From positions 2,914,001-2,978,000 of the forward strand of contig CM066303.1 of assembly GCA_033807695.1 (NCBI GenBank): a stretch of 64,000 nt of DNA, written 5' to 3'. The notes below the pieces were generated by a model that ran no database searches, was not told the origin of the DNA, and saw only the letters and a list, made by a program, of their open reading frames with translations. Positions within the stretch are counted from its first letter, which is position 1. The number at the start of each line of letters is the position of its first letter. Shown here one piece after another: positions 20,319 through 31,193 of the stretch. The DNA is from Daedaleopsis sinensis. Taxonomy: Eukaryota > Basidiomycota > Agaricomycetes > Polyporales > Polyporaceae. The position numbers were made by a program, and so were the translations under genes.

Positions 20319-20731
20319 TGAATGGATTGTAGGTGGTACTACGGGTGGTAGAGCCGTAGGTAATATTTGAGCGGCGTAGGCTAGCAGTGAAGGAAGGGGG
20401 TTCCTAGGTAGGTTGAAGGCCCCTGCGGTATGTGATAGCGTAGGTCTTGGGTTACTAATTGATTCTGAAGTCAGGAACGGATGGTCCGGAACTTCAATGT
20501 CCTTCTGCTCGTCTTCGGAAGCGTCCTCTAGTTCGGTAAGCGGAGAGTCTGCGAAAACCGCGAAGTTGTTCTCGATAACGGTAGTGATCTGCTCTGCTCT
20601 CTCGGGGTCTTCTGCTTCGATTTCCTCTAAAGCCTGTTCGGTTTGTCGATGGAGGCGACGGATACGTTCGCTCCGCGTCGGCCGCAAACGTGGGATTCTT
20701 GAGCCGGAACCGGTGGAGACTGTTCTTGAAC

Positions 20732-20749
20732 CCCTCGCGGTGGGCTCCA
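20732..20749 (-). other. Primer-binding site
   Basis: Three bases after the end of the 5' LTR the sense strand reads TGGAGCCCACCGCGAGG, beginning TGG as expected for pairing to the CCA end of a tRNA. I could not assign the tRNA. Confidence 0.65.
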
Positions 20750-20752
20750 GAA

Positions 20753-21659
20753 TGATGGGGTAACTCTGGGTCGCTGGGCGAAACACACACCCAAACGAGC
20801 ACGAGATCAGCTACCTAGTAGGGTGCGAGGTGGAGGACAGGTTCCCGGTGTAGTCGCTCTTCTTCACGTAGCCCGTCGACGATAGACAAGGAAGTTGAGC
20901 AACTTCAGATGGAAGTCAAGCAACTTCCGTGGGTGAGGCTAGTCTGCAAGAGGAGGTTTGAAGACGGACGGTCTTCAATTGAGTGTCGACTAGATGATTC
21001 TTGGACTCGGACTCGATCTCTGGAGCTACTGCGCTGCTTTGCTGGGCCGCAATCCCGCTGACTTATATACTGTACAAATCGTCACCAAATAAACTACAAC
21101 TATCCTACCAATCGTCCAATCATAGGAAACCCTGCTCCTCCCACGCTCACGTCGCGATCCTCCTCTCCTGAACCCCTACGGCGCACTCCGGTGGTTAGGT
21201 AGGTGTTTGCACCGAGCCTATCACGTCGCCGCTCGACTTGCATCCGCGGTCACGAGAGCGCTTAGTCTTGTGGCGCGTCACCACGTGATCGCGTCTGAAG
21301 TCCATCCGCTCGTCTTCATAGGCCTCGGAAGGCCGTCCCCCTCACTCCCTTGTCTTCCGGGCCTCTTCCGACGACCTTCGTACCAATTGCTGGACTCCGT
21401 GGCGGTCGCCTAGACCAGACCCTCGATCGATCGCCTCCTCTGTCCTGGCTAGAGCTCTGGCGACCTCGGTCAGCCGCCGGCAGCTCGGCATCGGCTCCTT
21501 CGACCCTTGGAATGGCATGTCTCCGTACTCGCTCCTTCGGTAGTCGCTCGCCTTCCTTGTGAAGCCGCTCGTCTTCATACTGCGTGAATTGACTGACGGG
21601 CGCGAATAGTGATGGGCTGCGTGGTGTTTCCGGGGCCTAGCTGGTCCTGAGGCTCATCA
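20753..21659 (-). repeat. 5' LTR (minus-strand sense), 907 bp
   Basis: Copy of 8959-9865 at a constant offset with no difference noticed. It carries the promoter for gag-pol. Confidence 0.93.
21062..21070 (-). promoter_or_regulatory. TATA box in the 5' LTR
   Basis: GTATATAAG in the sense direction, about 740 bp upstream of the first gag ATG. This places the start of the R region near the middle of the LTR. Confidence 0.5.
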
Positions 21660-21663
21660 GCGC
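21660..21663. repeat. LTR-element target duplication gcgc (right copy)
   Basis: Matches 8955-8958; the next base differs, so the duplication is 4 bp. Confidence 0.8.
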
Positions 21664-22693
21664 AACGCGCGGGTCTCCACTGGCAGCCCACTGAACATGA
21701 GCTGCATGACTGGATGCTGGCGGTTAGTGCGGACACGATAGCAACGGTCAGGTAGACTAACATGCGGCCAAGTGATCCTCGTCGGTGTAGGCTGCACGGG
21801 TATTGCTCCCGGTCGCGATCGGGACACGGGCGGACGCTGTGACGTTGCCCGTGCTGCTCGTCACCTTCACTGGCGACGCCCTGGGGCTCTCCTGGCGGGC
21901 ATGATCCACGCGGCGGTCAAATCCGCTGCTCCCCAATGGCTCGACCTTGACACGAGGGCTGGGGGCAGAAGCGGTACCCCCACGGGCACTCGCAGACTGG
22001 TACGCGCCTGCGAAGAGCCACGGGGCCGCCCCGCTAAACGACGCCGTCTGCGCACTAGGAACGGTGGTGGCAGCGACAGGTTGAACGGCCGGGGCCACGC
22101 GCTGAGATGGACGGGCGGGTGCGGCAGCGTTGCTCTTGAAGGGCTCCTTCTCGATCATGAACAACAGGGCTTCGACGAACGTGTCGAAGCCGTGGTACTT
22201 TGATCCCGAGAATGCTGCGAAATTCTCGACCTCGTCCCTGTCGTGTGTATTAGCAGATAGAACTGCATCTATAAGTCATTAAATGGACTTACCATGTGTG
22301 GGATACGTAGATCCCTGGCTCCGATGAGACCCGGAAGGCGTAGAACCTGCTAGCGCAGTGGGTAAGGAGGGTAGCCACCGTGCGCGATGTCCTGATCGCC
22401 TGCGCGAGGCCGTGGTAATCGTCGTCGGCGACATGGTCAAACAACTCGGCGTTGAGGGCGTTCACGCTCTCAGCATCATCGTAAGTCTTGCAGATCACGA
22501 CGATCGGGACGAGGAGGGGATATCGGCCCACAGCCGTGTTCCGCGGGCTGTGAGAGAAGCTGCGGTGAGATCTCGTGGGATGTGCGAAGAGTAAAACCTA
22601 CCGCTGGTTCGCCCAGATGCCATTGACAGCATCTGAGCCCCCGAGAACCACCCAGAACGGCCCAGCAGCTCCATCGATGGTGCTATTGTGCAT
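21660..22693 (-). pseudogene. KDZ-borne gene with RNase H1 N-terminal (viroplasmin-like) domain, 5' part, broken by the retrotransposon
   Basis: Exons 22693-22602, 22559-22293, 22237-21762 and 21709-21660, then interrupted by the LTR element and resumed at 8954-8706. With one gcgc removed the frame closes at 377 residues. After an N-terminal region (GPFWVVLGGSDAVNG; LLVPIVVICKTY) comes SRFYAFRVSSEPGIYVSHTW, then ENFAAFSGSKYHGFDTFVEA. This is the classic hybrid-binding pattern of the RNase H1 N-terminus and caulimovirus viroplasmin (about residues 98-146): aromatic RxGxxPGIY, Trp, FxGxxYxxFxxxxEA. A Ser/Ala/Pro linker and a helical C-terminus follow. No RNase H catalytic domain is present. The family probably binds RNA/DNA hybrids; its role in KDZ biology is unknown. 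The break is at about codon 295. Confidence 0.82.
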
Positions 22694-23535
22694 GATCGAC
22701 GCGATCGGGGAAGGTGAGTGGGGTATTGCAACGGAGAGGGAGGGAGAGAGGTGATGGTAGGAGGAAAAAGACGGATGGCGCCCGTCAGAACGAGCGGCGT
22801 CTGTACATGTCCACCTAGATCCAGTGCCCGATCTCCAGCCACCGACTTCTACTTCGTGAATATCTCTTGCTACAGGTCACGTACAGCAAAACGACTTCGT
22901 AGAGTGGCTCGTATATGTGTCTAATAAATGCGTGTAAATTTTGGAGGGAGGGGAGTGACTTGAAGTGTAGGTGCAAGAAATCGACCTTCTTATGTGCAAC
23001 TGGGAACGTCCTGAACGTGTAAATGGGCTCGTTCGTCGTGTTCTGAATGACCACAATCTGCTATTCCGCCTGCACCACTCCTCCTCCCGCTCCCAAATTG
23101 CAATCGTAGTTCAATGCTACTATAATCTACATTGTGTACTGACATAGAAGCTATATAATGCACATTCCCAAATGATATTGTCTAGATAGTGATATACTGC
23201 CCGTGTCTGCACGCGCAACTATAGACATACTTCCACTCTCGCAGATGTACGGCCAATGCATTCGAGGTAGCGAAGTCATCCCGAGTCAGCGCTCTATATA
23301 AGCAGTTTATGACCAACATTTGGGGGTCCAATCCTCTGTGTACGATATGTTACAACACGAAGACATGAAGTACTCCTACTACAACACACCATTGTCTACC
23401 CTTCATAGCACCTTGGAGAATGCTCCTCTGTAGTGTAGTGTACGAAATTTCGATGATAGGTGCATGGAATGTAGCACTACTAATGGGTCACATTTTCGAC
23501 GAGGTATCTGTGGAGTCTCATCGGTAGTTCTAGTT
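22694..23535. other. KDZ internal spacer
   Basis: AT-richer DNA between the transposase 3' end and the viroplasmin-domain gene; it must hold the promoter of the latter. No further gene recognised. Confidence 0.5.
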
Positions 23536-26500
23536 CTACATCACGACAGCTATGTTCGACATGTGCTCTACAAGGTCAGTGATCATCCCATCTTCATCCT
23601 CGTCCACGTCTGCATCGCTGTCATGCTCATCCAACACGACAGACTCCACCTCTACCTGTGCGAGAGCTTCAACGGTCGTCGCGGATGCTGGATCGGGGTG
23701 TACGTTCGAGGGGAGGGTAGCTGGGTTGTGCCCCTCGGGCACCTCGGGCATCTCAATGTCACCGTCAGGGAGAGGGCCAAACTCTGTCTGCAGCACAGGG
23801 CCCCTCGGACGAGACTCGCGAGGGGGGCCGGTATACGTTCCGGGTGTTGGATCACCCGTGAACCCCTCTAAAGCGTACAAGCGGCGCAGGAAAGCGAGGT
23901 TGTGCGCGTTAGTACTGCGGCGCCGCCGGACGTTGTCGTTCACCGCGCCATAGATCGGGTCCCTGGCCTCTCGAAGCTCCTCGAGCACCTCCGTAAATAG
24001 TGCATCTTCGTCGCATATCGATGTGTGAAGGCGGCGTGCTTCGCGGTTGCAGTGACGCAACTCCTCTTCTGCACGCTCGATACGGCGAGCGGTACGCATC
24101 GTCTCGCGGATCAGAGGCTGTGCCCACGGTTTATCACGGATGTCGTTGCGCGTGTCCTGTAGCAGCGTGAACTCCTGGAGGAAGTCGTAGTGAGAGACCT
24201 TGTCCCAGTCGAGTTTCGGACGTGGGGGATCGAGCGCGGCGGCCGCTTCGTTGTACTTCGTGACTGCGGTGTGGATGGCCTTGCATCTCTTCTGTAAGCT
24301 CTTCGCGATCTGTGTCCGCATGCGGTAGGCTAACCAGAGTGAACATGCAGCTCTACAATTTGATAGAATAAGCAACGTACCTGTTTGCGAGACGTTCAAC
24401 TTCTGCAATTCGAACAAGCGTTGTATTACGAGCCGCTGCAAGCGCCCGAGCGCTTTTTGATACCTGCGCTCGGCGATGTACTTGAGGGTTTCTTGGTACT
24501 CCTTGTCACTCGATGCCCACCGCCGCTGGAGGTTCAGCTGAACCTCGAGCGCGATAGCCTCTGACTCGAGACGTTGCACGTCTCGCGCGAGCTCGCGCCG
24601 GCGGGTTTCCAATCGTGCGGTGGCTGAGGCGTCTCCGTTGTAGTCCGTCGGCCCGGAACGCGGGCTTTGCCACCGGTAATCACTCGGTGCCGCCCTCAGG
24701 AACTTGTCCTGGGCTGTGCCGAGCTGGTCCCTGGGCGTCCGTTAGTAGCGCGCGCGGAAGCAAGATAAGAGACATTACTTGGCATCGCGCAAGTCCTCTA
24801 ACGCCTCAACGTACGCGACCGCGTGAAGATCCCATGGCGACTCGTCGCGCAGGGTCTGGAAGTATTGCTGCTCCTCGCGTTCGAGGCGTTTGAGGTCGTC
24901 CATAGTAAGCTCCAGGACCTTCATAGATTCTTCGACTACACTCTTCTTGTTGGCGATGATGTCAAGCGCTTGGCAGTAGTTGTTATATAGCATCTGGGCA
25001 AGATTATTGTACTTCTCGTCGTCCCACTGGCGGAAAAACATGTGGATGAGCATGACGCGCCGGTAAGACGAAGCGTAGCGAATGACAGGCGCAAGCTGGT
25101 TGGACGCGCTAAAGACGCGCTCGAGGGTCTCCAGATCCTCGAGCCCCATGCCGGGTATGCCGTTGGGGTGGTTGCGGAGCTGGCAGGGATATGCATGGGA
25201 GTATCCGTGGAATGCGTTGACGCACACACGTCCATGGAGAGCGTCGAAAGCTGAGCCCAGGGAACTGTTTGCTAGGGTGATCTTGAACGTACACCCAATG
25301 TCGAACCCGAGGAGGATCGACGTCTGGATGACGTCAATTGCCTTCGAGACGATCGCCAAGGGGTATTTTGCCCTAGAAATGACATAATTAATCATCATCG
25401 CATGATACCGCCGGCGTACTCACAATTCACCGCTACGGATCATGTCGATGAGCCAGAGCACGAAGCCATGCCGACATGCCGCCGCGAACACTCCGGTTTC
25501 CTCGAAGATCGCCCACATGCGCTTTTTCTCATCTGAGGCCGCGGCTTTCCAGTTCGCGGTGCAAGTCGAATCCGGCGCCCCATCTGTGGGATCACCCTCA
25601 TTGTCTACTTGGACAAGAGGGACCTCGACATGGTGCTGAGACTGCCGCGGCTTCACCTCATCTGCGAACCGGTCGACATAGCTGGGCGGGATGTAGTAGT
25701 CGCTGACAAAAGTCCGGGCGTCTCCGACCTTCCGGTTCTGAGGAGCGACTCGCTTGAGCGAGTTGTTACCGTCCATGACGATCATACGCTCGTAGACCGG
25801 TTTCTCTTCGCCTTCGACCTAGCAAATGGTCAGATAAAGTGTATATGCAAGTAGAGGAGGGGCGGGCTACCTGATAGCTACAGGGCGGGCATCCATGACG
25901 TACGCGCCAGTCGGGCGCATCGCGGCCGAGGGCCGATTGGATCTTCGTGTAGATACGTTCGGTTATTGCTAGATACACATCGAACGCGTCGGAAATCGCC
26001 TTGCGCCACCGGCGTCGGTATGAGATCTGAAATATAGTGAGATCAAACAATGAGTATTATGTCTGCGAGACCTACGAAGTATCGGTAGCATATGAGCTTT
26101 GTGAAAGCTTCAATGCTGAACGAGGCCTTGACGCGCCGAATATCTCGGAGGAGTTCGAGCGTGGGGATGGACACAGCTAGCGAGGGACGATCAGGAGTGG
26201 CCCCGAGGAATCCACCACGGACCAGAGCCTCGGCTACGCATTGATCGGGGGACCGCCGGACATCAACGGTCGTCTGCATTGTATAGAAGTCAATACACTC
26301 GATGCTGAAGTCGTATTCCGAGGCCTCTACAGATGGAGGCTCAGGCGGGATGTCGTTGTCGTACTTCCACGCCAGATATGCGTCGACGAGAGTCGCTTGG
26401 AGCTCGCGCCAGCGCTCGTCCATTTTGTGAATACGTTGGCCCCAGGTACGAGTGTCTTTGTATTTTCGATAAGCATGGTTGCTAATGCAGATGTCAGCAG

Positions 26501-26957
26501 GAATTACGTGTAGAAGGATATAGAGATCTCACCGTGAATCTAAGAGGTCGCGCAGCGCGAACGTCACGGCCTCCTCGTCGGAGACTCCCATTGTGGCCGC
26601 TGTAAGCTGGTCCTCGTCTACGTAGTCGTCCGGATTGACGTCGGTGATGGCAGTCGTGTCGTACATGATGTCGTCTGTTCTACGTGATATCTCCTCGAGA
26701 ATCCTCTTGCCTGTTGGCGTAAGCCCTGTGTAATGTAAGTGTTACGGGATGTTAACAGGTCTATAGCTCATGTAGAGAGCACCTTGAAGTAGCTTAGTAC
26801 GTTCAGCCTTCACACGATCCTGCGAAGCCTTGATCTTTTGCAGGCCGTGGTGGACCTTTTGAATCCCTCCGGGTCTCGTCAAACGTGTGGTATTGCTACC
26901 CCCGGAGGTGAACGTCCTAACGCTCCGAGAAACCGACTCTTTACCGGCGCGAGCCAT
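23536..26957 (-). CDS. KDZ (Kyakuja-Dileera-Zisupton) transposase (1020 aa)
   Basis: Eight exons: 26957-26783, 26725-26533, 26481-26076, 26026-25871, 25818-25424, 25372-24779, 24730-24381 and 24329-23536. All are GT-AG and the phases close to 1021 codons including the stop. Signature segments in order: RTWGQRIHKMDERW and FSIECIDFYTM (about residues 130-175), PSLAVSIPTLELLRDI, CPPCSY (about 305), MIVMDGNNSLKRV (about 325), LLGFDIGCTF (about 465), VCVNAFHGYSHAYPCQLRNHP, GLEDLETLERVFSASNQLAP, then a long coiled-coil region and the C-terminal AAAALDPPRPKLDW and DIRDKPWAQP motifs. The Asp of MDGN and the Asp of FDIGC are likely metal ligands of its RNase H-like core. It is full length with no stop or frameshift and lies next to the right TIR, which must contain or adjoin its promoter. 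The acidic tail (DEHDSDADVDEDEDG) is typical of the family. Confidence 0.93.
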
Positions 26958-27146
26958 GATGAGCTGGGAGGGCGGAAGCGCGAGCTAGGGTGGCCGACGT
27001 CGGGGTCTACAATAGTGGTAAATTTTACTTGACTCTAACAAGTGTAAACAACGACTCTAAACTAGACACTGGACTTCTTAGACACCAAGCCCTGTATGAA
27101 AGACTTACCCAGTCGAGCTGATCGTTTGACTAGCTCTCTGAGACGA

Positions 27147-27844
27147 CGGGCGGGGAGACGACGGCGAGGAGGAGGGCGGGAGGGAGACGGGAGAGGGGCG
27201 GGAGGGAGGCGGGAGGCGGGAGGAGGCGCTGGGTGAGGACGTGGCGATGGCGTCAAAGCCTCAGCCACCGGGGGGCTCCGGAGGTGACGTCACGCGGTCC
27301 AGACACGGCCCAGACGTTGGCCATCAAAAGTCCGGAGCTTCGGGGGGGACGTCATCGTTATTATGTCACCTCCTATCCCCCCTCCCCCTCCCCCTTTTCC
27401 CCCCACTATAGTATGTACATTAAGCCCTTAGCGGACTCGCGCATTGTATAGCGACTATTAAATACTATATATTTGCAAAAAGAACGGAGGGAATCGGCGG
27501 CGGAACGGGCGAGATAGCGAGCTCGCTGTCGAGGACAGCGGCGGCGGGTGGCGGGAGGTAGCAAGCGCGGGCGGGGCGGGCGGAATGATGGGGCGCGCCC
27601 GATGGGGAGGGACAGTTAGCGCGGGATCAACCACGCCGTCGGCACTGGGTTGATGCCGAGGGTGCCGATGATGGGCCGCGCACCGTATAGCGGGCGGGAG
27701 GATAACTTCCCCACAAGGAAAGGGGCGGGGCTATTGGTGCTACTAGTGGCAGTAAGGGGCGGGAGCGGCTAGTAGCTCTAGTAGCTTGCCAAAGGGGGGT
27801 CACATGGCAAGCTACTAGTGTTAGATTGTCGTGATGATCAGGTG
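27147..27844 (-). repeat. KDZ right terminal inverted repeat (698 bp)
   Basis: Reverse complement of 5458-6155, identical by eye and equal in length. The transposase ATG (26957) is 190 bp inside its inner edge. Confidence 0.92.
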
Positions 27845-27852
27845 GCAGGGGC
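27845..27852. repeat. 8-bp target-site duplication, right copy (gcaggggc)
   Basis: Same octamer as 5450-5457. In the minus-strand U6 gene it is the GCCCCTGC of the conserved GGCCCCTGC. Confidence 0.9.
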
Positions 27853-27853
27853 C

Positions 27854-27884
<31 letters not shown>

Positions 27885-27908
27885 TTCGTATGTCACCCCG
27901 AAGGGGAC
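27853..27908 (-). pseudogene. U6 snRNA gene, 5' half (split by the KDZ transposon)
   Basis: From 27908 leftward the minus strand reads GTCCCCTTCGGGG, the U6 5' stem-loop with UUCG-type loop. It continues through AATTGGAACGATACAGAGAAG, which includes the ACAGAGA box that pairs with the 5' splice site, to ATTAGCATGG, which contains the U4-pairing region. It then meets the target duplication and the transposon TIR. The remainder is at 5388-5449. U6 is essential for splicing, so the genome must hold at least one other intact U6 gene. Confidence 0.93.
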
Positions 27909-28127
27909 ATTAGACTCTGTGAGAGCATAAGATGAGACACGTGAACTCTGCATTTTGTTCATTCTGCGGGTTAGGCGCTTGCCGTTACCGTGGGACAATG
28001 TTCCCCGGTTTCCGGCTCTCTTGATCCCCGGCTACTACCACCAACGACTCTGTCACGGTAAGTATAGAGTTGGCTTGATTTTGTACGGTCAGCCCGCCGT
28101 ATACCTGATACCAGCGAACATCTCACT

Positions 28128-31036
28128 ATGGCGGCGAACCAGAATGTGAAGGACATGAAACATGCACGCAATAACTCCACGCTTACCGTGGACAAGCTAC
28201 ATGTTTTCCTGTGGGGTAGGTTACAGTTTAGAGTGTATCTGCACGGTGGCAGCAGCGTTCAACTGACATTGCGCATACGTTGTTCACAGGCGAGCGTGAG
28301 TTGGAGGTGAAACAGCGTATTGAGTCAATAATGTCTGAGGATGTGACCTTTGACAAGTCACGAAAGTATGTCGTTCTTCAAAGTTGTCACTGCCAGTCGT
28401 TGACGGTATTAACCACTGCACTCTTCAGGCCTTTCATGACGCGCACGCAATTGTACAACCGCGGTCTATCCATGATGCACCGGTTACAGGAATTGAGAGA
28501 GATCCATCGCTGGTCCCATGAAGAGGCCAACACGGCGTTCAAAATCCTAGATGAGAGTCTTCCCATCGCGCTTCACATGGCAGGTTCGTACTACCTCTAC
28601 ACGGGCACGTATCATTTGGGATGACGATCAGTCGCGCAGCCTTCGAGCCGGTCATCAGGTCGCAGGGATCTCCAGAGCTCAAAAAGAAGTACTCAGAGCT
28701 CATTGCTCAACGTGGCATCCTCGGGTAAGACAATGCAAGAACTTCACCGTCTAGTTTGCCCTCATGCACCCCCTGACTGATACAAACGCACGTCTCGACT
28801 CTAGGTGCTACCTCCAGACCGAGCTGGCGCACGGGACAAACGTCTCCGCGTTAGAGACTACCGCGACGTACATCCCCTCGACGCAGGAGTTCGAGATCCA
28901 CTCGCCCACGCTGACGAGCAGCAAGTGGTGGATCGGCGCGCTGGGAAAGACGGCCACGCACGGCGTCGTACAGGCCCGTCTCATCCTGCCCAACGGCAGA
29001 GACGCTGGGCCACACCTCTTCTTCGTTCAGTTGCGCTCAATGGATGACCACAAGGTTCTTCCGGGGATCACTATCGGCGACATTGGTATGCCTACCTATT
29101 TGCACTCGCCGTGCGCTGTACTGACGAAACGCGATCCAAGGGCCGAAGGCAATGGGCGGATATGCTGCGGTAGACAACGGCTTCGCGCGGTTCGACCATG
29201 TGCGCATTTCGCGTGAGCAGATGCTTTCTGCGTTCGCATCCGTCACGCCCGATGGCCAGTATATCCAGCCACCGCATGCGAAGCTGAGCTACGGAGGGGT
29301 ACGTCGTGTTGTCCACTCAACATCCCTGGTACTTGCGTGACTGAGTTTCAATCTGTGCCAGATGCTCTACATTCGATCCACGTACGTGAATACTCTTGAA
29401 AGACGCACAGGCCTGTGTACTAACTACGTTGAAGGATGGTGACTTCAGCAGGCTGGGCAATCGCGAAGGGTATATTGTCCATCACTGTCCAACGTACTCA
29501 CCAATGCTGAACCGAAACTAGCCGCAACTATCGCTATCCGATACACCACCATCCGCAGGCAGGGCACGAAAGGGCCCGACGGCCTCGAGCGACAAGTCAT
29601 CAACTACCCGTCGGTGTACTACCGGCTTCTCCCAGCCCTCGCGCGCGCATACGTCTTCATTATCCTCGGACGCAACCTCGTACGTATCATACATTACCTC
29701 CCAACAGCCCGCTTGCGCACATACTCATGCGATAGTGTCGTTAACAGACCACGGCGTTCGGCGAGCTCCTGAACCGCCTCGCGTCCGGCGACACCTCCCT
29801 GCTGGCGGAGATGCACGCGACGACGAGCGGGCTCAAGGTGCTCGTGACCACGACCGCGATCCAGGACCTCGAGACCGCCCGGCGGGCGATGGGCGGCCAC
29901 GGCTACAGCGACTTTGCGGGCGTGGGCAGGATCTACGCGGACTACGTCCCCGCCGCCACGTGAGTGCGCGTGTTCTGCCCATCCTCTTTCCTCCCCCCTT
30001 CCCTTGTCCCGTTGCGCTCTTCGAACACCGCCGATAGAGTCTCGCCGGTGCGTCGGATTGCATCACTGACACGCCCGCAGATACGAGGGCGACAACTTCG
30101 TGCTCGACCAGCAGGTCGTCCGCGCCGCCCTGAAGGCCTTCGACGCGCTCGTCGTGCGCAAGACGCGCCCCGCTACGACCCTCACGCCCTCGACCGCGTA
30201 CCTCCGGCACCTCGCCGCGCCCGCACCCGCGCGGCGCGAGGGCCTGAACTTGGACTGGACCGACCCGCAGACGGCGATCACGCTGCTGGAGCGCCGCGCG
30301 GGGCGCATGGTGCAGGAACGCGCAGGGGCGGGGGCGGGGGCGGGACAGGACGGCCCCGACGCGGGCGCGGACCAGCGCGTGTCGCGGGCTGTGACGGACG
30401 CGTTCGTCGCCGCGCAGGTCGGGCAGATCCTCGGCGCGCTCGAGGGGGACGTCGGGGGCCGGGACGCGGCCGTCCTCAGGAAGCTGTATACGTTGGTGCG
30501 TCGACTTCCACTGAGTGTCAACTGACTCCTCGGGTGCTGACTGGTGTGACCGATTTGGCAGCATCTGTTGACCGCGGTGGAGGGCGGTCTGGTGGACGTC
30601 TTATCATTCGGACTGCTTGGGCATGGCGCGGCGGGGGCGGACCCGACGAGGAGCCTGCGCGTGGCGATCAAGAGGGCTTGCGAGGAGCTCTTGCCTGAGG
30701 CGATTGGGCTGTCGGACGGGTTCGGCTTCTCGGACTGGGAGCTTGATAGGTGAGCGCAGAGTTTTGGGTGAGATTTGTCCAGAAACGTGTGGGTACTGAC
30801 AAGCAATTGTTAGTGCCCTGGGCGTATACGACGGGAACGCGTACGAAACGCTGTGGAAGAAGGCGCAGATGGAGCCTTTGAACTCTAAGGAAGTCACTGA
30901 AGGCTACGAGGTAGGACCCCGTTACCATGTCTGCGTGTACACACAGGAAACTGAACGTTGAACTCTGAATTTTCAGCAGTATATTAAGCCGATGCTGCAG
31001 CGAGGGCAGAGATTGGCCGCACACGCCAAATTGTAG
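28128..31036 (+). CDS. Peroxisomal acyl-CoA oxidase
   Basis: Starts at 28128 (MAANQNVKDMKHARN). Exon 1 ends at 28215, exon 2 is 28290-28365, and about ten more short-intron exons follow. Recognised stretches include CYLQTELAHGTNVSALETTATY (here broken as CYLQTELAHGTN), SSKWWIGALGKTATHGVVQA, GDIGPKAMGGYAAVDNGF, RRQGTKGPDGLERQVINYP and ARRAMGGHGYSDFAGVGRIY. These are the acyl-CoA and FAD-binding landmarks of the oxidase family. The C-terminus is HAKL, ending in AKL, a type 1 peroxisomal targeting signal. The enzyme makes trans-2-enoyl-CoA plus H2O2 in the first step of peroxisomal beta-oxidation. It begins about 220 bp from the broken U6 gene and is divergent from it. No disabling change seen. 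Confidence 0.92.
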
Positions 31037-31193
31037 GATTTCTTGATCTCGGAAAAAATTTCGTTCAACTTGTACTATACATCTGTCTCATCTCAGCTAT
31101 GTAATCTCATCTCGGATGGAAAATGACATCGCACATACCAGCGAAACATACACCGGAGGATACTAGTACACCTTCCTACATCCTTCTTCCATG

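Larger units (their letters stand above)
8959..21659 (-). mobile_element. Ty3-type LTR retrotransposon with an antisense gene cassette (12.7 kb)
   Basis: Two 907-bp LTRs (8959-9865 and 20753-21659, constant offset 11,794) start TG and end CA with inverted tips TGATG/CATCA. They appear identical, which implies a very recent insertion. Sense (minus) order is 5' LTR, primer-binding site, gag, pol (RT, RNase H, integrase), antisense cassette, polypurine tract, 3' LTR. The RT-RNase H-integrase order marks Ty3/Gypsy (Metaviridae-like). No chromodomain is seen after integrase. The 4.2-kb cassette makes the element roughly 1.5 times the size its gag-pol and LTRs alone would need. It sits in exon 4 of the KDZ viroplasmin-domain gene. 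Confidence 0.93.
5458..27844 (-). mobile_element. KDZ-superfamily DNA transposon, 22.4 kb, inserted in a U6 snRNA gene
   Basis: The element is bounded by 698-bp TIRs that look identical and ungapped (5458-6155 and 27147-27844) and by an 8-bp target duplication. All its own genes are on the minus strand, in order from the right end: transposase (26957-23536), viroplasmin-domain gene (22693-8706, interrupted) and the 596-aa gene (8461-6432). About 12.7 kb of its length is a later LTR retrotransposon, so the unbroken element was about 9.7 kb. Zisupton-type KDZ elements are reported to make 8-bp duplications, which agrees. Identical TIRs and an intact transposase suggest recent mobility. I found no TET/JBP dioxygenase gene, although such genes accompany many basidiomycete KDZ elements. 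Confidence 0.9.

Noticed and set aside
20324..20802. Gag starting at 20786
   Set aside because: The codon there is GTG inside the LTR, not ATG. The first in-frame ATG is at 20318; the extension is kept as a finding instead.
5458..27844. Possible TET/JBP dioxygenase gene in the KDZ element
   Set aside because: Looked for because such genes accompany many basidiomycete KDZ elements. None of the frames shows the iron-binding H-x-D...H pattern in a suitable context.
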